A DNA stretch of 64,000 nt from Desulfovibrio sp. Marseille-P6017. Lineage in GTDB: Bacteria > Bacillota_A > Clostridia > Peptostreptococcales > Peptostreptococcaceae. Position numbers and translations under genes: made by a program. The DNA is taken from the NCBI GenBank assembly GCA_900604495.1, contig UWOR01000002.1:1-64000 (forward strand), given 5' to 3'. Below, in pieces: positions 35,360 to 44,260 of the stretch; within the stretch, counting starts at the first letter, position 1, and every line of letters begins with the position of its first letter. The notes below the pieces were generated by a model, which was not told where the DNA came from, searched no databases, and saw only the letters and a program-made list of their open reading frames with translations.

Positions 35360-35412
35360 AAATATGGTATATGGAAATTAAAGCATCAATTTCTATATAC
35401 CATATTTTTTAT
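35360..35412 (+). terminator. Intrinsic terminator after topB
   Basis: A long inverted repeat with arms AATATGGTATATGGAAATT and AATTTCTATATACCATATT and a following T run. Confidence 0.8.
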
Positions 35413-35476
35413 GCGTAATTATGCTATACTTTTTATAGGAATTATAAGTAAGGAGGTACTTATATATAATAAATTT

Positions 35477-35590
35477 ATGGGGATATTAAACGATATGAAA
35501 ACTCAAATTATTACGTATAATACTTTAGAAGATGAAGTAATTAAAGATGATTTAAGCATGCTCATCAAATCCTTTACTAAATTATGTTAA
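35477..35590 (+). other. Possible 37-codon ORF or gene relic before the YjdF-like gene
   Basis: The frame from ATG 35477 (or 35495) encodes a short acidic peptide (NDMKTQIITYNTLEDEVIKD) ending at TAA 35588-35590. AGGAGG at 35451-35456 is strong but 20 bases from the first ATG, which is too far. It may be a short leader peptide, a relic of a longer gene, or chance. No family is recognised. Confidence 0.25.
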
Positions 35591-35602
35591 AGAGGTATTG
35601 TA

Positions 35603-36181
35603 ATGAAAAATAAAAAAATCATAAAGTGTTTTTTAATTGTTATTTATAGTATATATTTAGCTTCTTCGGTTTACTTTTTTAAAGAGAATGAAATGCAAAA
35701 AATAATCACAATAGGGCTTTGTATAATAGGTACCATAGCATTAAGTATAATAAATATAAAATATAATAAGCTTTTAGATAATGGTATATTTGTGAATTTA
35801 ACGTTTTTTATTTTTATATCTGTATTACTTGGAACTTGTTTTAAATTCTACAATATAAATCATTATGATGATTTTTTACACTTATATTCAGGAATAATTA
35901 CATGTAATATAGCATATTTAATTATTAAGTATTTTAATAATAGTGAAAATATAAATAATATGAATATAATTTTTATAATTACTTTTTTATTTATGTTTGT
36001 AATGGGAATTGCAAGTATGTGGGAAATATTAGAATTTACTATAGATAGTTTATTCGGAATGCATACACAAATTGGTGGATTAAAAGATACTATGATTGAT
36101 ATGATTGATGCACTTATAGGTTCTATAATATCTATACCATATTTCACCTTAAAATTAAAAAATAAGAATATCTCAAATTAA
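35603..36181 (+). CDS. YjdF-like (DUF2238) membrane protein
   Basis: A 192-residue protein with about six hydrophobic helices. It has the conserved polar positions of the DUF2238/YjdF family: HYDDFLHLYSG in a central helix, MWEILEFTIDSLFG, and the C-terminal DTMIDMIDALIGSI acidic helix. The function of this family is unknown. AGAGGT precedes the ATG at normal distance. It shares a bidirectional terminator with the convergent oxidoreductase gene, and the terminator arm overlaps the last codons. Confidence 0.7.
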   Translation: MKNKKIIKCFLIVIYSIYLASSVYFFKENEMQKIITIGLCIIGTIALSIINIKYNKLLDNGIFVNLTFFIFISVLLGTCFKFYNINHYDDFLHLYSGIITCNIAYLIIKYFNNSENINNMNIIFIITFLFMFVMGIASMWEILEFTIDSLFGMHTQIGGLKDTMIDMIDALIGSIISIPYFTLKLKNKNISN

Positions 36182-36205
36182 TTTGAGATATTCTTATTTT
36201 TATTT
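36160..36205. terminator. Bidirectional terminator overlapping the YjdF-like gene end
   Basis: AATAAGAATATCTCAAATT / AATTTGAGATATTCTTATT perfect stem with A and T flanks. Confidence 0.85.
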
Positions 36206-36212
36206 ATAAATA

Positions 36213-37472
36213 TTATGATGTAAACTCAATTTCATCATTTAAAGTTCCTTGTATATATGCATCTATAGATTGAGAAATTCTCTTAGCGGCAACTACAGCT
36301 TCTATAACTGTACTTGCACCATGGGCAACATCTCCACATGCAAATACACCTTCTCTTGTTGTTTGTCCAAATTCATTAGTATGTAAAAGACCTCCTCTTT
36401 TTACATCTAATCCTTTATTATTAACTACTATATTATTTTTAGCTTCTTGACTAACTGCAATTAAAATAGAATCACACTCAACTAATTTTTCACTATTTTC
36501 GATAGTAATAAGTGAAGTAGAACCATCCTCATTAGTTACTTTTTTTGTATCAGCAAGTATTATACCTTCATCTACTATTTCAACAGGTGATTTAAAAGTA
36601 TCAAATAAAACACCTTCATTTTTAGCATCATTAATTTCATGCTTAGTAGCAGTCATATCTTCAAAATCACGTCTATATGTTATATATACTTCTTTAGCTC
36701 CATAGTGCTTTGCACTTCTAGCTGCATCCATAGCAACATTACCAGCACCTATTATTACAACTTTTTCACCTAAGTCATAAAGGTGAGGACTCTTTAAATA
36801 GTTTATGGCATAATGACAATGACCAAAAGTTTCACCCTTAATATTCAATCTTTTTGGATTCCAAACACCTGTACCTATAAATATAGCTTTATATCCATCT
36901 TCAAAAAGCTTATCTAAAGTTACAACAGGTCCAACTAAAGAATTTATTTTTATCTTTATACCATATTCTTTTAATCTTGTACCAAGTAAATTAATTATAT
37001 TTTCAGGCAGTCTAAAACTTGGTATACCATAAGTTAATACTCCGCCTATTTTTTCATTTTTCTCAAAAATAGTAACATCATATCCCTTTTTAGCTAAATC
37101 AAAAGCAACTGTTATTCCAGCTGGACCAGAACCAACTATAGCTACTTTTAAATTATTAGACTCGGGTTTTGTAATTTTCATATTTTTTAAATATTCAAAT
37201 GAAATTTCTTTTTCTATATCATAAAAATGCACAGGTTCACCTTTTATACCTCTTATGCAGTTACCACTACATTGATTCTCGTGTGGGCATACAATTGCAC
37301 ATATAGAAGATAAGGGATTATTTTCAAAAAGTATTTTACCCGCTTCTTCGAAATTATTTTCTTTAAAAAGTTTTATTATTTCTGGAATTGGAGTATTAAT
37401 TGGACAATTTTTTTGACATCTAGCGTTTTTACATAAAAGACAATTATTTGCTTCATTTAAAAGATTATTCAT
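36213..37472 (-). CDS. FAD-dependent oxidoreductase, glutamate synthase small subunit-like
   Basis: A 419-residue Fe-S flavoprotein of the GltD/NfnB/PreT type. The N-terminal domain has two cysteine sets (CLLCKNARCQKNCP and CAIVCPHENQCSGNC) for [4Fe-4S] clusters. Two dinucleotide folds follow: VAIVGSGPAGI for FAD and VVIIGAGNVAMDAA for NAD(P)H, with GVFACGDVAHG at the C-terminus. No large glutamate synthase subunit is adjacent, so it more likely serves another partner, such as a dihydropyrimidine-type or electron-transfer system. The gene stands alone. Confidence 0.82.
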   Translation of the reverse strand: MNNLLNEANNCLLCKNARCQKNCPINTPIPEIIKLFKENNFEEAGKILFENNPLSSICAIVCPHENQCSGNCIRGIKGEPVHFYDIEKEISFEYLKNMKITKPESNNLKVAIVGSGPAGITVAFDLAKKGYDVTIFEKNEKIGGVLTYGIPSFRLPENIINLLGTRLKEYGIKIKINSLVGPVVTLDKLFEDGYKAIFIGTGVWNPKRLNIKGETFGHCHYAINYLKSPHLYDLGEKVVIIGAGNVAMDAARSAKHYGAKEVYITYRRDFEDMTATKHEINDAKNEGVLFDTFKSPVEIVDEGIILADTKKVTNEDGSTSLITIENSEKLVECDSILIAVSQEAKNNIVVNNKGLDVKRGGLLHTNEFGQTTREGVFACGDVAHGASTVIEAVVAAKRISQSIDAYIQGTLNDEIEFTS

Positions 37473-37681
37473 AATATCCCCCTTGTAGTATTAATTTTAT
37501 TATTTAGATTATATTATATCAAAAAAGTAAAGTGAAATTTAATTTATATTTTAACAAAGATAAAAGATAAATGTATATTTTGTTTTTTAACTACTATAGT
37601 TTACTAAATATGTATATTTTAGTAATATTATATATGATATTGTAAAAAAAGATAAATAGTACTGCTTAGGAGGAATCATAA

Positions 37682-38536
37682 TTGTTTAAAAAGCTTTTTA
37701 GTTTAATTAATAAGAAAAAACAAACAGAAAATTTAAAAGAGGTTAGCAATAATATAGAAGTTGTTAATGCAGAAAATGAAGTTTCTATAGCTGAAATTAA
37801 TGAAGAAAAATTAGAAACAGACAAATTACTTAAAGTAAAAATTAATGAAGATAGTAAAAAAGACGCAGAAGAAATTATATCGAAAGAAGAAATGGATAAT
37901 GTAAAGAAATTCTTACAAGAAAATGAGGAATATATAAAAAATATTAAAATAAATAGAGGTCGAGGAATAAGGGCTATAGATTTATATAGTGAAGAAGTAT
38001 TAGAGTTTAATACATACAAGGAGTGTAGCAGAAAATTAAAAGTACCACTGTCATACATAAAGGAAAATTTAAAATATGGACATACAGATTATATGGGAAG
38101 TGCAATTAATTATCTAAAAGAATCTCTTGGAGAATCAATGGAAGATGAAAGCGAGTATTTAAATAGCAATAAAACTCCAATTGAATTATTTAATTATTTA
38201 AATGATAAAATATTTTCAAATAAAATTTCTGAAGAAAAAAGAGAAGAAATTCTATCAAGTGATAAAATTGAACCGTTGAAGATGCATTATAAATTTGAGT
38301 GTATAGATAAAGAATACGATGATTACTTTACAAAGTATGGGACTATAATTAAAAGAGGTGGAAATAAAAAAATTGAGTTAGTGAATCAAAAAGGAGAAGT
38401 AATTGAAGTATTTAAGTCTTTAGTAAGTTGTTGTGATTACTTAAATAAAGATAAAAATGAAATTACTTATAAATTAAAACATGGATATAACAAAGTTGGT
38501 AGATATGAAATAAGATATAGTTTAAGGAATATATAA
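37682..38536 (+). CDS. Protein with two NUMOD1-like DNA-binding-type repeats, unknown function
   Basis: A 284-residue soluble protein starting at TTG 37682 behind AGGAGG. The N-terminal 80 residues are acidic and probably unstructured. Two similar modules follow: IDLYSEEVLEFNTYKECSRK (about 99-118, continued by LKVPLSYIKENLKYG) and VNQKGEVIEVFKSLVSCCDY (about 235-254, continued by LNKDKNEITYKLKHG). Both follow the NUMOD1 plan of a beta-hairpin, a Ser/Cys-rich helix and a second helix. NUMOD1 repeats usually accompany homing endonucleases, but no nuclease domain is visible here. A regulatory DNA-binding role is possible. Confidence 0.6.
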   Translation: MFKKLFSLINKKKQTENLKEVSNNIEVVNAENEVSIAEINEEKLETDKLLKVKINEDSKKDAEEIISKEEMDNVKKFLQENEEYIKNIKINRGRGIRAIDLYSEEVLEFNTYKECSRKLKVPLSYIKENLKYGHTDYMGSAINYLKESLGESMEDESEYLNSNKTPIELFNYLNDKIFSNKISEEKREEILSSDKIEPLKMHYKFECIDKEYDDYFTKYGTIIKRGGNKKIELVNQKGEVIEVFKSLVSCCDYLNKDKNEITYKLKHGYNKVGRYEIRYSLRNI

Positions 38537-38631
38537 TTCATAATAAATTCATCTTACTTTCATTTAGTATTCACACTTTCTGATAATAAATAATGTAATA
38601 TAAATATAGAATAAATTTTTAGGAGGAACTT

Positions 38632-39735
38632 ATGTCAGAAGATAAGGGTGTAAGAGAAAATAAAGAAGATTTAGTAGTTGAATCTACTGACTCTATAAAT
38701 TATATAGACAAAACTAATAAGAAAAAGAAAAGATTAAAAAAAGTAAATATAAAAAAAGATATAGTTAAAAAAGTAATATCATTTACTCTAGTAGGTGTTA
38801 TTTGCTTAGTAATAGGATTTACATATGGTAAAAGTGTAGGTAGAGGTTTACCAGCCACTTCAAAGACGTACAGTAAAGGTAAGGTATATGCTACAGTTGG
38901 AGATACCTCTATTACAGGTAAACAGCTACAATCAATGATGGATCCATACTTCTATTTACAAGGAAATACCAAGTTAAGTGATGAAGAGATAGAATCATAT
39001 GAATATAGTATGTTAGATTATATGACTACTGTAGAAGCTATGTATAAAGAGGCAATAGCAAATGATGTTAGTATTACAGATGATGAGGTAGATTCTGAAT
39101 ATGAAAGTACAATGAGTTCAATAGAGTATCAGTTTGGAATGACAGAAGATGAGTATTTAAAAGAATTTAATATGACTGAGAAGTCTCTTAAAGAAGAATT
39201 AAAAAAAGAATTAATTGCTATAAAATACTTAGAAGAATCAACAGAGGTAACTGAAGAAGAAGCTCAAAATTATTATGATAAAAATAAAGATGAATTTTTA
39301 GAGGTTAAAGCATCACATATATTAATAAAAACAACTGATGATGATGGAAATGAATTAAGTGATGAAGAAAAAGAAAAGGCCAAATTAAAAGCTGAAGAAA
39401 TATTAAAAAAGGCAAAAGATGGAGAAGATTTTGCTTCTTTAGCTAAGGAATACTCAGAAGACAGTAGTGCAACAGATGGTGGAGACTTAGGATTTTTTAA
39501 ATCTGGTGATATGGTAGAAGAGTTTGAAAAAGCAGCATTTTCTTTAGGAAATGGTCAAATTTATGATGAGGTTGTAGAAACTGATTATGGATATCATATA
39601 ATTATAAAGACTGATGAACAATATTCTTCATTTGATGATGAAAAAGAGTCTTTAATAAGTGAATTATCTTATAATAAACAAAATACATTAATAGACGATG
39701 TACTAGAAAAATATGAGGTAGAAATAAAAGAATAA
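38632..39735 (+). CDS. prsA: PrsA-like extracytoplasmic peptidyl-prolyl isomerase (parvulin type)
   Basis: A 367-residue foldase. A lysine-rich N-terminus (to about 50) and a transmembrane anchor (about 51-72) lead to a SurA/PrsA-type chaperone region (about 90-220), a parvulin domain (about 222-320; [37 protein letters not shown]), and a short C-terminal helix. It has no lipobox, so it is membrane-anchored by the helix rather than lipid-anchored like B. subtilis PrsA. It assists folding of secreted proteins. AGGAGG precedes the ATG and a terminator follows. Confidence 0.88.
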   Translation: MSEDKGVRENKEDLVVESTDSINYIDKTNKKKKRLKKVNIKKDIVKKVISFTLVGVICLVIGFTYGKSVGRGLPATSKTYSKGKVYATVGDTSITGKQLQSMMDPYFYLQGNTKLSDEEIESYEYSMLDYMTTVEAMYKEAIANDVSITDDEVDSEYESTMSSIEYQFGMTEDEYLKEFNMTEKSLKEELKKELIAIKYLEESTEVTEEEAQNYYDKNKDEFLEVKASHILIKTTDDDGNELSDEEKEKAKLKAEEILKKAKDGEDFASLAKEYSEDSSATDGGDLGFFKSGDMVEEFEKAAFSLGNGQIYDEVVETDYGYHIIIKTDEQYSSFDDEKESLISELSYNKQNTLIDDVLEKYEVEIKE

Positions 39736-39740
39736 TTTTA

Positions 39741-39784
39741 AAAAAATAAGGTGACTTAATATATTAGTTACCTTATTTTTATTA
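39741..39784 (+). terminator. Intrinsic terminator after prsA
   Basis: AATAAGGTGACT pairs with AGTTACCTTATT (one mismatch) around TAATATAT, followed by T residues. Confidence 0.7.
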
Positions 39785-39845
39785 TACGATTATAAAAAAT
39801 GTATAAGTTTATGATATTATAAAATGTATAAAGGGAGATGAGATT

Positions 39846-40190
39846 GTGATTAAAAAAAAGAGCGATTTATTCATTGAGGATGGAAACTTAAGAAATGGAA
39901 AAGGTAATGTAAAAAGGGAGCATATAATTAAGGGAGATGAATTTAAGGGAAAAGGAAAACTTTTTGCTAAAATTACAATACCAAAAGGTAATTCTATAGG
40001 GATGCATGATCATACTGAAGATTTTGAAGTATATTATATTTTAAGAGGAACAGGGCAAGTCTTAGATAATGGTGATCTTATTCAAGTTAATGAAGGTGAT
40101 GTAATATATACTGCAGATGGAAATGAACATTATATAGAAAACATAGGAAACGAGGATTTAGAGTTAATAGCATTAGTTTTATATGAATAA
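39846..40190 (+). CDS. Cupin-domain protein
   Basis: A 114-residue single-domain cupin. The metal-binding motif 1 reads GMHDHTEDFEVYYILRGTG (two His and a Glu) and motif 2 includes GDVIYTADGNEHYIEN with the fourth-ligand His. Many such small cupins bind Mn, Fe or Zn and act as isomerases or sensors; the activity cannot be assigned. The GTG at 39846 follows GGGAGATGAG. It is a single gene ending in a strong terminator. Confidence 0.85.
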   Translation: MIKKKSDLFIEDGNLRNGKGNVKREHIIKGDEFKGKGKLFAKITIPKGNSIGMHDHTEDFEVYYILRGTGQVLDNGDLIQVNEGDVIYTADGNEHYIENIGNEDLELIALVLYE

Positions 40191-40222
40191 ATAAATGCTC
40201 TGGTATTCCAGAGCATTATTTA
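40190..40222 (+). terminator. Intrinsic terminator after the cupin gene
   Basis: AATGCTCTGG / CCAGAGCATT perfect 10-bp stem with a TATT loop followed by TTT. Confidence 0.85.
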
Positions 40223-40229
40223 AATAGAT

Positions 40230-40405
40230 TTGCCTAAGGGAAGTTAAGACTAATTAGTTAGATAGAGGCTAGAACACTTATTATATTTATATCAATATAA
40301 ACAATGATAAATTTATATAATATAAAAAAACTATGGTGGGTGATGTCATATTTATATGGTTATCATGATATAGTAAAATATAGTACTGCTTATAACCTTA
40401 GGCAA
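40230..40405. other. 176-bp noncoding segment closed by a perfect 10-bp inverted repeat
   Basis: TTGCCTAAGG (40230-40239) and CCTTAGGCAA (40396-40405) are perfect inverted repeats that bracket an AT-rich segment without an ORF. GATAGAGGCTAGAAC (40261-40275) recalls the 5' part of lysine riboswitches, but the other required elements are absent. It lies between convergent genes and could be a small structured RNA or a short mobile-element relic. Confidence 0.35.
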
Positions 40406-40444
40406 TTCTAGTAATATTATTTTAACCAAAATCTACTTTATTTA

Positions 40445-42001
40445 TTATATTTTAAATTTAGTTATTATAGATTCTAGTTCATCATTATCCTCATCTATCC
40501 AAGTATAAAAATCTTTTTTCTTGTTATTAACAGCGGTTCCTATTTCAAATAATAATTTTGGCAAATCTGTAGCTTTGAAATCACCTATAAATCTACCCAG
40601 TCTAGTTTTACCTAATTTGAAATCGCCATCAACAAACACTCCAAAAGCATCTACTAATTGTCCATCGGATTTTTTCTTTTTACCAGTTAATCCAATGGCT
40701 CCTATTTGGTGCACACCGCATGAATTCATACAACCTGATATATATATTCTAGGAATAGCATTTAGTATATCGTCATTTCCATTATCTTTAAAAAATGATA
40801 TTATATCTTGTAACATTTGTTGGCTATTTTGAATTCCAATTTGACAAATTGGAACGCCTATACAAGCTACACTTTTTTCTATGCTAGTATTCCCACTTAT
40901 ATTAGTAGTTATCTCAAGGATTTTTTTTGCTTCATTTCCATCAAGATTTATAATATATAAGCCTTCTGTCATTGCTAATCTAATCATAGGGTTTTTACAT
41001 TTATCCAATTCATATAACAAAGATTTCAAATCTCTAAGAGATAAAAGACCTCCAATAGGGTGGATATAAACAGCATATCTTCCTTGTTGTTTTTGTTTTA
41101 TTAATCTAGTGTTGAAAATATCTAATTCAGTGCCACCTTCATCATATTTTATTGGTTCAGGATTAAGATCGAGGCCACCTTTTTCTTTTTCTTTAGCAAC
41201 ATATTCTTTGAAAATTTTTAAAAATTCATCTTCTCCTAGATTGCTAACCATATATCTTACTCTTGCTCTACTATGATTTTTATAGTCTCCATGATCCATA
41301 AACATTTTAGTAAGACCTTCAACATAATAAAGTGCATCTGATGGTTTAATTAATTCATCTAATTGTAGAGAAACCGATGGATTTTGTCCTAACCCACCAC
41401 CAACAAATACTTTAAAATATGGTTGATTATCTTTTATTGTAGCTATAAATCCTAAGTCTTGTACTGTACAGTGAGCAGTATCACTTTCGCAATTAGAGTA
41501 TGAAACTTTTAATTTTCTAGGTAAATGATAAGTTGTAATTTTATTTATAAAATGATTATCTGTAGCTATAGAGTAAGGCGCTACATCAAAAGCTTCATTC
41601 TTATCAACTCCAGACAAAGGAGATAAACCAACATTTCTAGGGAAATTACCTCCACCACCTCTAGTAAATATATTATTATTTATTCCTTCTTCCATAATGT
41701 TGCAAATAGCATCAATATCTAATCCGTGTAATTGTATAGCTTGTCTAGTTGTCAAATGTATATGGCTTAAGTTATGCTTATTTGCCATTTGGTAGATAGT
41801 ATGTAGTTGAGAACGAGATAACACACCAGAAGAAACTCTAAGTCTAATCATGAAAGACTTTTGATCTCTTTGTGCATAAACTCCATATCCGCCTGAAAAT
41901 CTTTTATATTCCATTTTAGGTATTTCACCATTAAAAAACTTTAAAGAAAATTCTTTAAAATTAGGAATTTCTTTTAATAATTTTTCTTTTAAATTATCCA
42001 T
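40445..42001 (-). CDS. Siroheme/[4Fe-4S] nitrite/sulfite reductase
   Basis: A 518-residue reductase of the NirA/CysI type. Two ferredoxin-like repeat units are visible (FSGGYGVYAQRDQKSFMIRL with HIHLTTRQAIQLHGL, then a second half beginning near residue 280). The siroheme-cluster ligands are CIGVPIC (CX5C) and GCMNSCGVHQ (CX3C). It reduces sulfite to sulfide or nitrite to ammonia in the cytosol, probably with ferredoxin or NADH partners. No adjacent reductase subunit is present, so electron donor and substrate are undecided. GAGGTG precedes its start. Confidence 0.85.
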   Translation of the reverse strand: MDNLKEKLLKEIPNFKEFSLKFFNGEIPKMEYKRFSGGYGVYAQRDQKSFMIRLRVSSGVLSRSQLHTIYQMANKHNLSHIHLTTRQAIQLHGLDIDAICNIMEEGINNNIFTRGGGGNFPRNVGLSPLSGVDKNEAFDVAPYSIATDNHFINKITTYHLPRKLKVSYSNCESDTAHCTVQDLGFIATIKDNQPYFKVFVGGGLGQNPSVSLQLDELIKPSDALYYVEGLTKMFMDHGDYKNHSRARVRYMVSNLGEDEFLKIFKEYVAKEKEKGGLDLNPEPIKYDEGGTELDIFNTRLIKQKQQGRYAVYIHPIGGLLSLRDLKSLLYELDKCKNPMIRLAMTEGLYIINLDGNEAKKILEITTNISGNTSIEKSVACIGVPICQIGIQNSQQMLQDIISFFKDNGNDDILNAIPRIYISGCMNSCGVHQIGAIGLTGKKKKSDGQLVDAFGVFVDGDFKLGKTRLGRFIGDFKATDLPKLLFEIGTAVNNKKKDFYTWIDEDNDELESIITKFKI

Positions 42002-42227
42002 TTTTACACCTCAACTATATATTTGTTTCAAAATATATTATTTACGTTAAAGGTATAAATATTATATATACTTATTTTAAAGTTAAAAATATATTATATA
42101 TAAAAGACGTGATATAATTAAATAAAAGAAATAAACTAGTAGTATTTTGTTTTAAGTTTTTACTTTATGGTTTATAATTAAGACAAGAAAATTATAAATA
42201 TAGGAATAATCTGAAGGATGTGAGTGT

Positions 42228-43334
42228 ATGAGGATTATTAAAGATGACAAACATAGAAAATTAGCTATTATAATTATGATTCCTGTATTACTTATAGCTC
42301 AATATTATCTTTTTAAATTTGGAATTTTAAAACCTATGATAAAGGGCGTTGAAATAAAAATAATTAATGGAGATTATATTCAAGATATAGATAAATATGT
42401 TATAAGATTAGGAGAGGAAGTAACCTTATCTAGTGGAGACTATATAAAAATACCTAATTACGCAAAAGACCCAGATATAAGTTTTAAAATATTAGATAAT
42501 AATAAATCACTTAAAATTATTGAAAATAGTGATAAAGAAGAGAATACTGCTACATTAATAGGGATAAAAAAAGGCTATTCATCAATTGCTATTGTTAAGG
42601 ATTCACGAGTATTAAAAAAAGCTACTGTGTTAGTAGTAGATCCTCAGGTTGAAAATTTAAATCTACAGGTAGATGGAAGCTTGGTTTTTGTAGGAGATAG
42701 TGCAAAAATAAATAGCAGTGTGGAAGTAGATTATAAAAGATTTAAAGATTCATATGAAGTTACTTATGAAAGCTCAAATGAAGATATATTAAAAATTGAA
42801 GATAATGAAGTGAAGGCTGTAGGCGTAGGTAGTGCTACTATTTATGCTAAATCAGGGGATAAGGTAGATTCAATTAGATATAAAATAAATGCAAAAGTAG
42901 AAAAAATGGAAATTGATGATTCTATAGAATTAGGTGTTGGATCTATAAAAAAAATACAACCTAAAATAATTACTAATCCAAGAGGATTAAAAAATCCTGA
43001 TATAGAGTATCAATTAGTAGAATCTAAACTTCCAATAGAAAGGTCAATAAGATTGGATCCAAATGGAACTATTGTAGGACTTAGAGAAGGCGAAGAAAAA
43101 GTATTGATATCATGTGGTGTTGGATGGAATAAAAAAAGTAAAATAATAACTGTAAAAGTTGTAAAAGAACCATTAATTAATCAATCTATACAAGATCTAA
43201 TATCATCATATGATATAGAAGATAATAAGATGATAATTACATTGACATGGAGTAGTATATCTGAAATATTTAATTATGATATATACTTAAAAAACAACTC
43301 ATTAGGTGAAGAGTATAGCTTGTTAAATCTATAA
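42228..43334 (+). CDS. Membrane-anchored Ig-like (Big2-type) surface protein, N-terminal part of split gene
   Basis: A 368-residue ORF with an N-terminal transmembrane anchor (about 12-32) and extracytoplasmic Ig-like units (about 35-320). Repeated motifs such as LKIEDNEVKAVGVGSATIYA and IVGLREGEEKVLIS are typical of bacterial Ig-like Big2 domains. The end begins a fibronectin III-like unit (LTWSSISEIFNYDIYLKN) which is cut off by TAA at 43332. The missing half of that unit is found directly downstream in another frame, so the gene appears split by a one-base frameshift. The role is probably in the cell envelope. Confidence 0.65.
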   Translation: MRIIKDDKHRKLAIIIMIPVLLIAQYYLFKFGILKPMIKGVEIKIINGDYIQDIDKYVIRLGEEVTLSSGDYIKIPNYAKDPDISFKILDNNKSLKIIENSDKEENTATLIGIKKGYSSIAIVKDSRVLKKATVLVVDPQVENLNLQVDGSLVFVGDSAKINSSVEVDYKRFKDSYEVTYESSNEDILKIEDNEVKAVGVGSATIYAKSGDKVDSIRYKINAKVEKMEIDDSIELGVGSIKKIQPKIITNPRGLKNPDIEYQLVESKLPIERSIRLDPNGTIVGLREGEEKVLISCGVGWNKKSKIITVKVVKEPLINQSIQDLISSYDIEDNKMIITLTWSSISEIFNYDIYLKNNSLGEEYSLLNL

Positions 43335-43336
43335 TA

Positions 43337-43771
43337 ATGGATAAGATTGACCTAGATAATGAAAGTAAAATAAAAACTACTATAGAAGTAGATATAAGTG
43401 ACTTAAAAGATATCGATTTAGATATTTATGTTGTAGGTGTTACTGATAAAGGAAATACAAATATAAGTAATATAACTAATATAAAACACTCTATTGAAGA
43501 AATTGAGGAAGATGTTATTAACTTAATCGCAAATATAGATAAAGATGATAATATAATAAATTTAGAATGGAACTCAATAGATAACTGTGAATATAATATT
43601 TATATAAAAGACATGGCTGAGGGAAATGATGAATTTAAACTATTAGCATCTAATTTAATTGATACTAACTACACAGTTAATATAAGTGAGAATATAGATA
43701 TAGAAATATATGTATGTGCAATAAGCAATGGAAATGAAATAGCTAGAAGTGATATAAAAGTTTTTAAATAA
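43337..43771 (+). CDS. C-terminal part of the split Big2/FN3-type surface protein
   Basis: A 144-residue ORF in a different frame, beginning two bases after the stop of the preceding one. It completes the broken fibronectin-like unit (DIDLDIYVVGVTDKGNTNIS) and then has a whole second one with the same pattern (LEWNSIDNCEYNIYIKD, IDIEIYVCAISNGNEIARS). The ATG at 43337 has no ribosome-binding site of its own, supporting a frameshifted single gene of about 515 residues. A terminator follows. Confidence 0.6.
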   Translation: MDKIDLDNESKIKTTIEVDISDLKDIDLDIYVVGVTDKGNTNISNITNIKHSIEEIEEDVINLIANIDKDDNIINLEWNSIDNCEYNIYIKDMAEGNDEFKLLASNLIDTNYTVNISENIDIEIYVCAISNGNEIARSDIKVFK

Positions 43772-43780
43772 TTTTAAAAT

Positions 43781-43818
43781 AATAAAAAGGATAAGCTTGA
43801 AGTTTATCCTTTTTATTA
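43781..43818 (+). terminator. Intrinsic terminator after the surface-protein gene
   Basis: AAAAAGGATAAGCTT / AGTTTATCCTTTTT stem with a GA loop and T run. Confidence 0.8.
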
Positions 43819-43908
43819 TGCATATTTACACTAATTTATGTAATAAATTGGTGTAAATAAAAATAGAATTTATAAGTAAATATAATACTTGTATTGGAGA
43901 GATGAACA

Positions 43909-44115
43909 GTGAAAAGAAGATATGAAAGAATTAGTATAGCATCAAAAGATTTGTCAAAGGAAGCATATAAAGCTTATGCTGGAAAAAAAGATTACAAAAG
44001 AGCTATAGAAATATATCTTTTATTAGCTGAATCAAAATGTGTACCAGATGATATTTCAAATTTTGCAAAAAATATGATGGGAAGATTGAGTAAAAAAATT
44101 GATGAAAATACATAA
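43909..44115 (+). CDS. Small TPR-like hypothetical protein
   Basis: A 68-residue basic protein starting at GTG 43909 behind GGAGAG. The segment AYKAYAGKKDYKRAIEIYLLLAES fits a single tetratricopeptide-type helix pair; the remainder is another amphipathic helix. No family is recognised. It precedes the aminomutase gene by about 140 bases, which include a separate strong ribosome-binding-like GGGGGG tract, so the two need not be one operon. Confidence 0.55.
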   Translation: MKRRYERISIASKDLSKEAYKAYAGKKDYKRAIEIYLLLAESKCVPDDISNFAKNMMGRLSKKIDENT

Positions 44116-44210
44116 AGAGTAGCATATTAAAATCTAAAATGTTTAGATTTGTTGGAAAAATGTTTTCTTTATGATAGAATTAAATTAGGGATAAATATAA
44201 AAACAACAAA

Positions 44211-44260
44211 AGAAGGGGGGAAGTCAAGGAAACTATAGATCCTTGATGAACATTTTATGA
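44211..44260 (+). promoter_or_regulatory. Leader with hairpin and four-codon mini-ORF at the aminomutase start
   Basis: The only strong purine-rich ribosome-binding tract (AGAAGGGGGGAAG) lies 35-46 bases from ATG 44257. Between them TCAAGG (44224-44229) and CCTTGA (44241-44246) form a hairpin. A mini-ORF (ATG 44246, Met-Asn-Ile-Leu-stop) ends at a TGA that overlaps the main ATG as ATGA. The hairpin may bring the site close to the mini-ORF and couple translation into the aminomutase. Confidence 0.35.

Noticed and set aside
40255..40300. Lysine riboswitch, because of GATAGAGGCTAGAAC
   Set aside because: Only the 5' signature resembles it. The later conserved elements (GCCGAAG-like and CTGG-like loops) are absent and no lysine gene follows.
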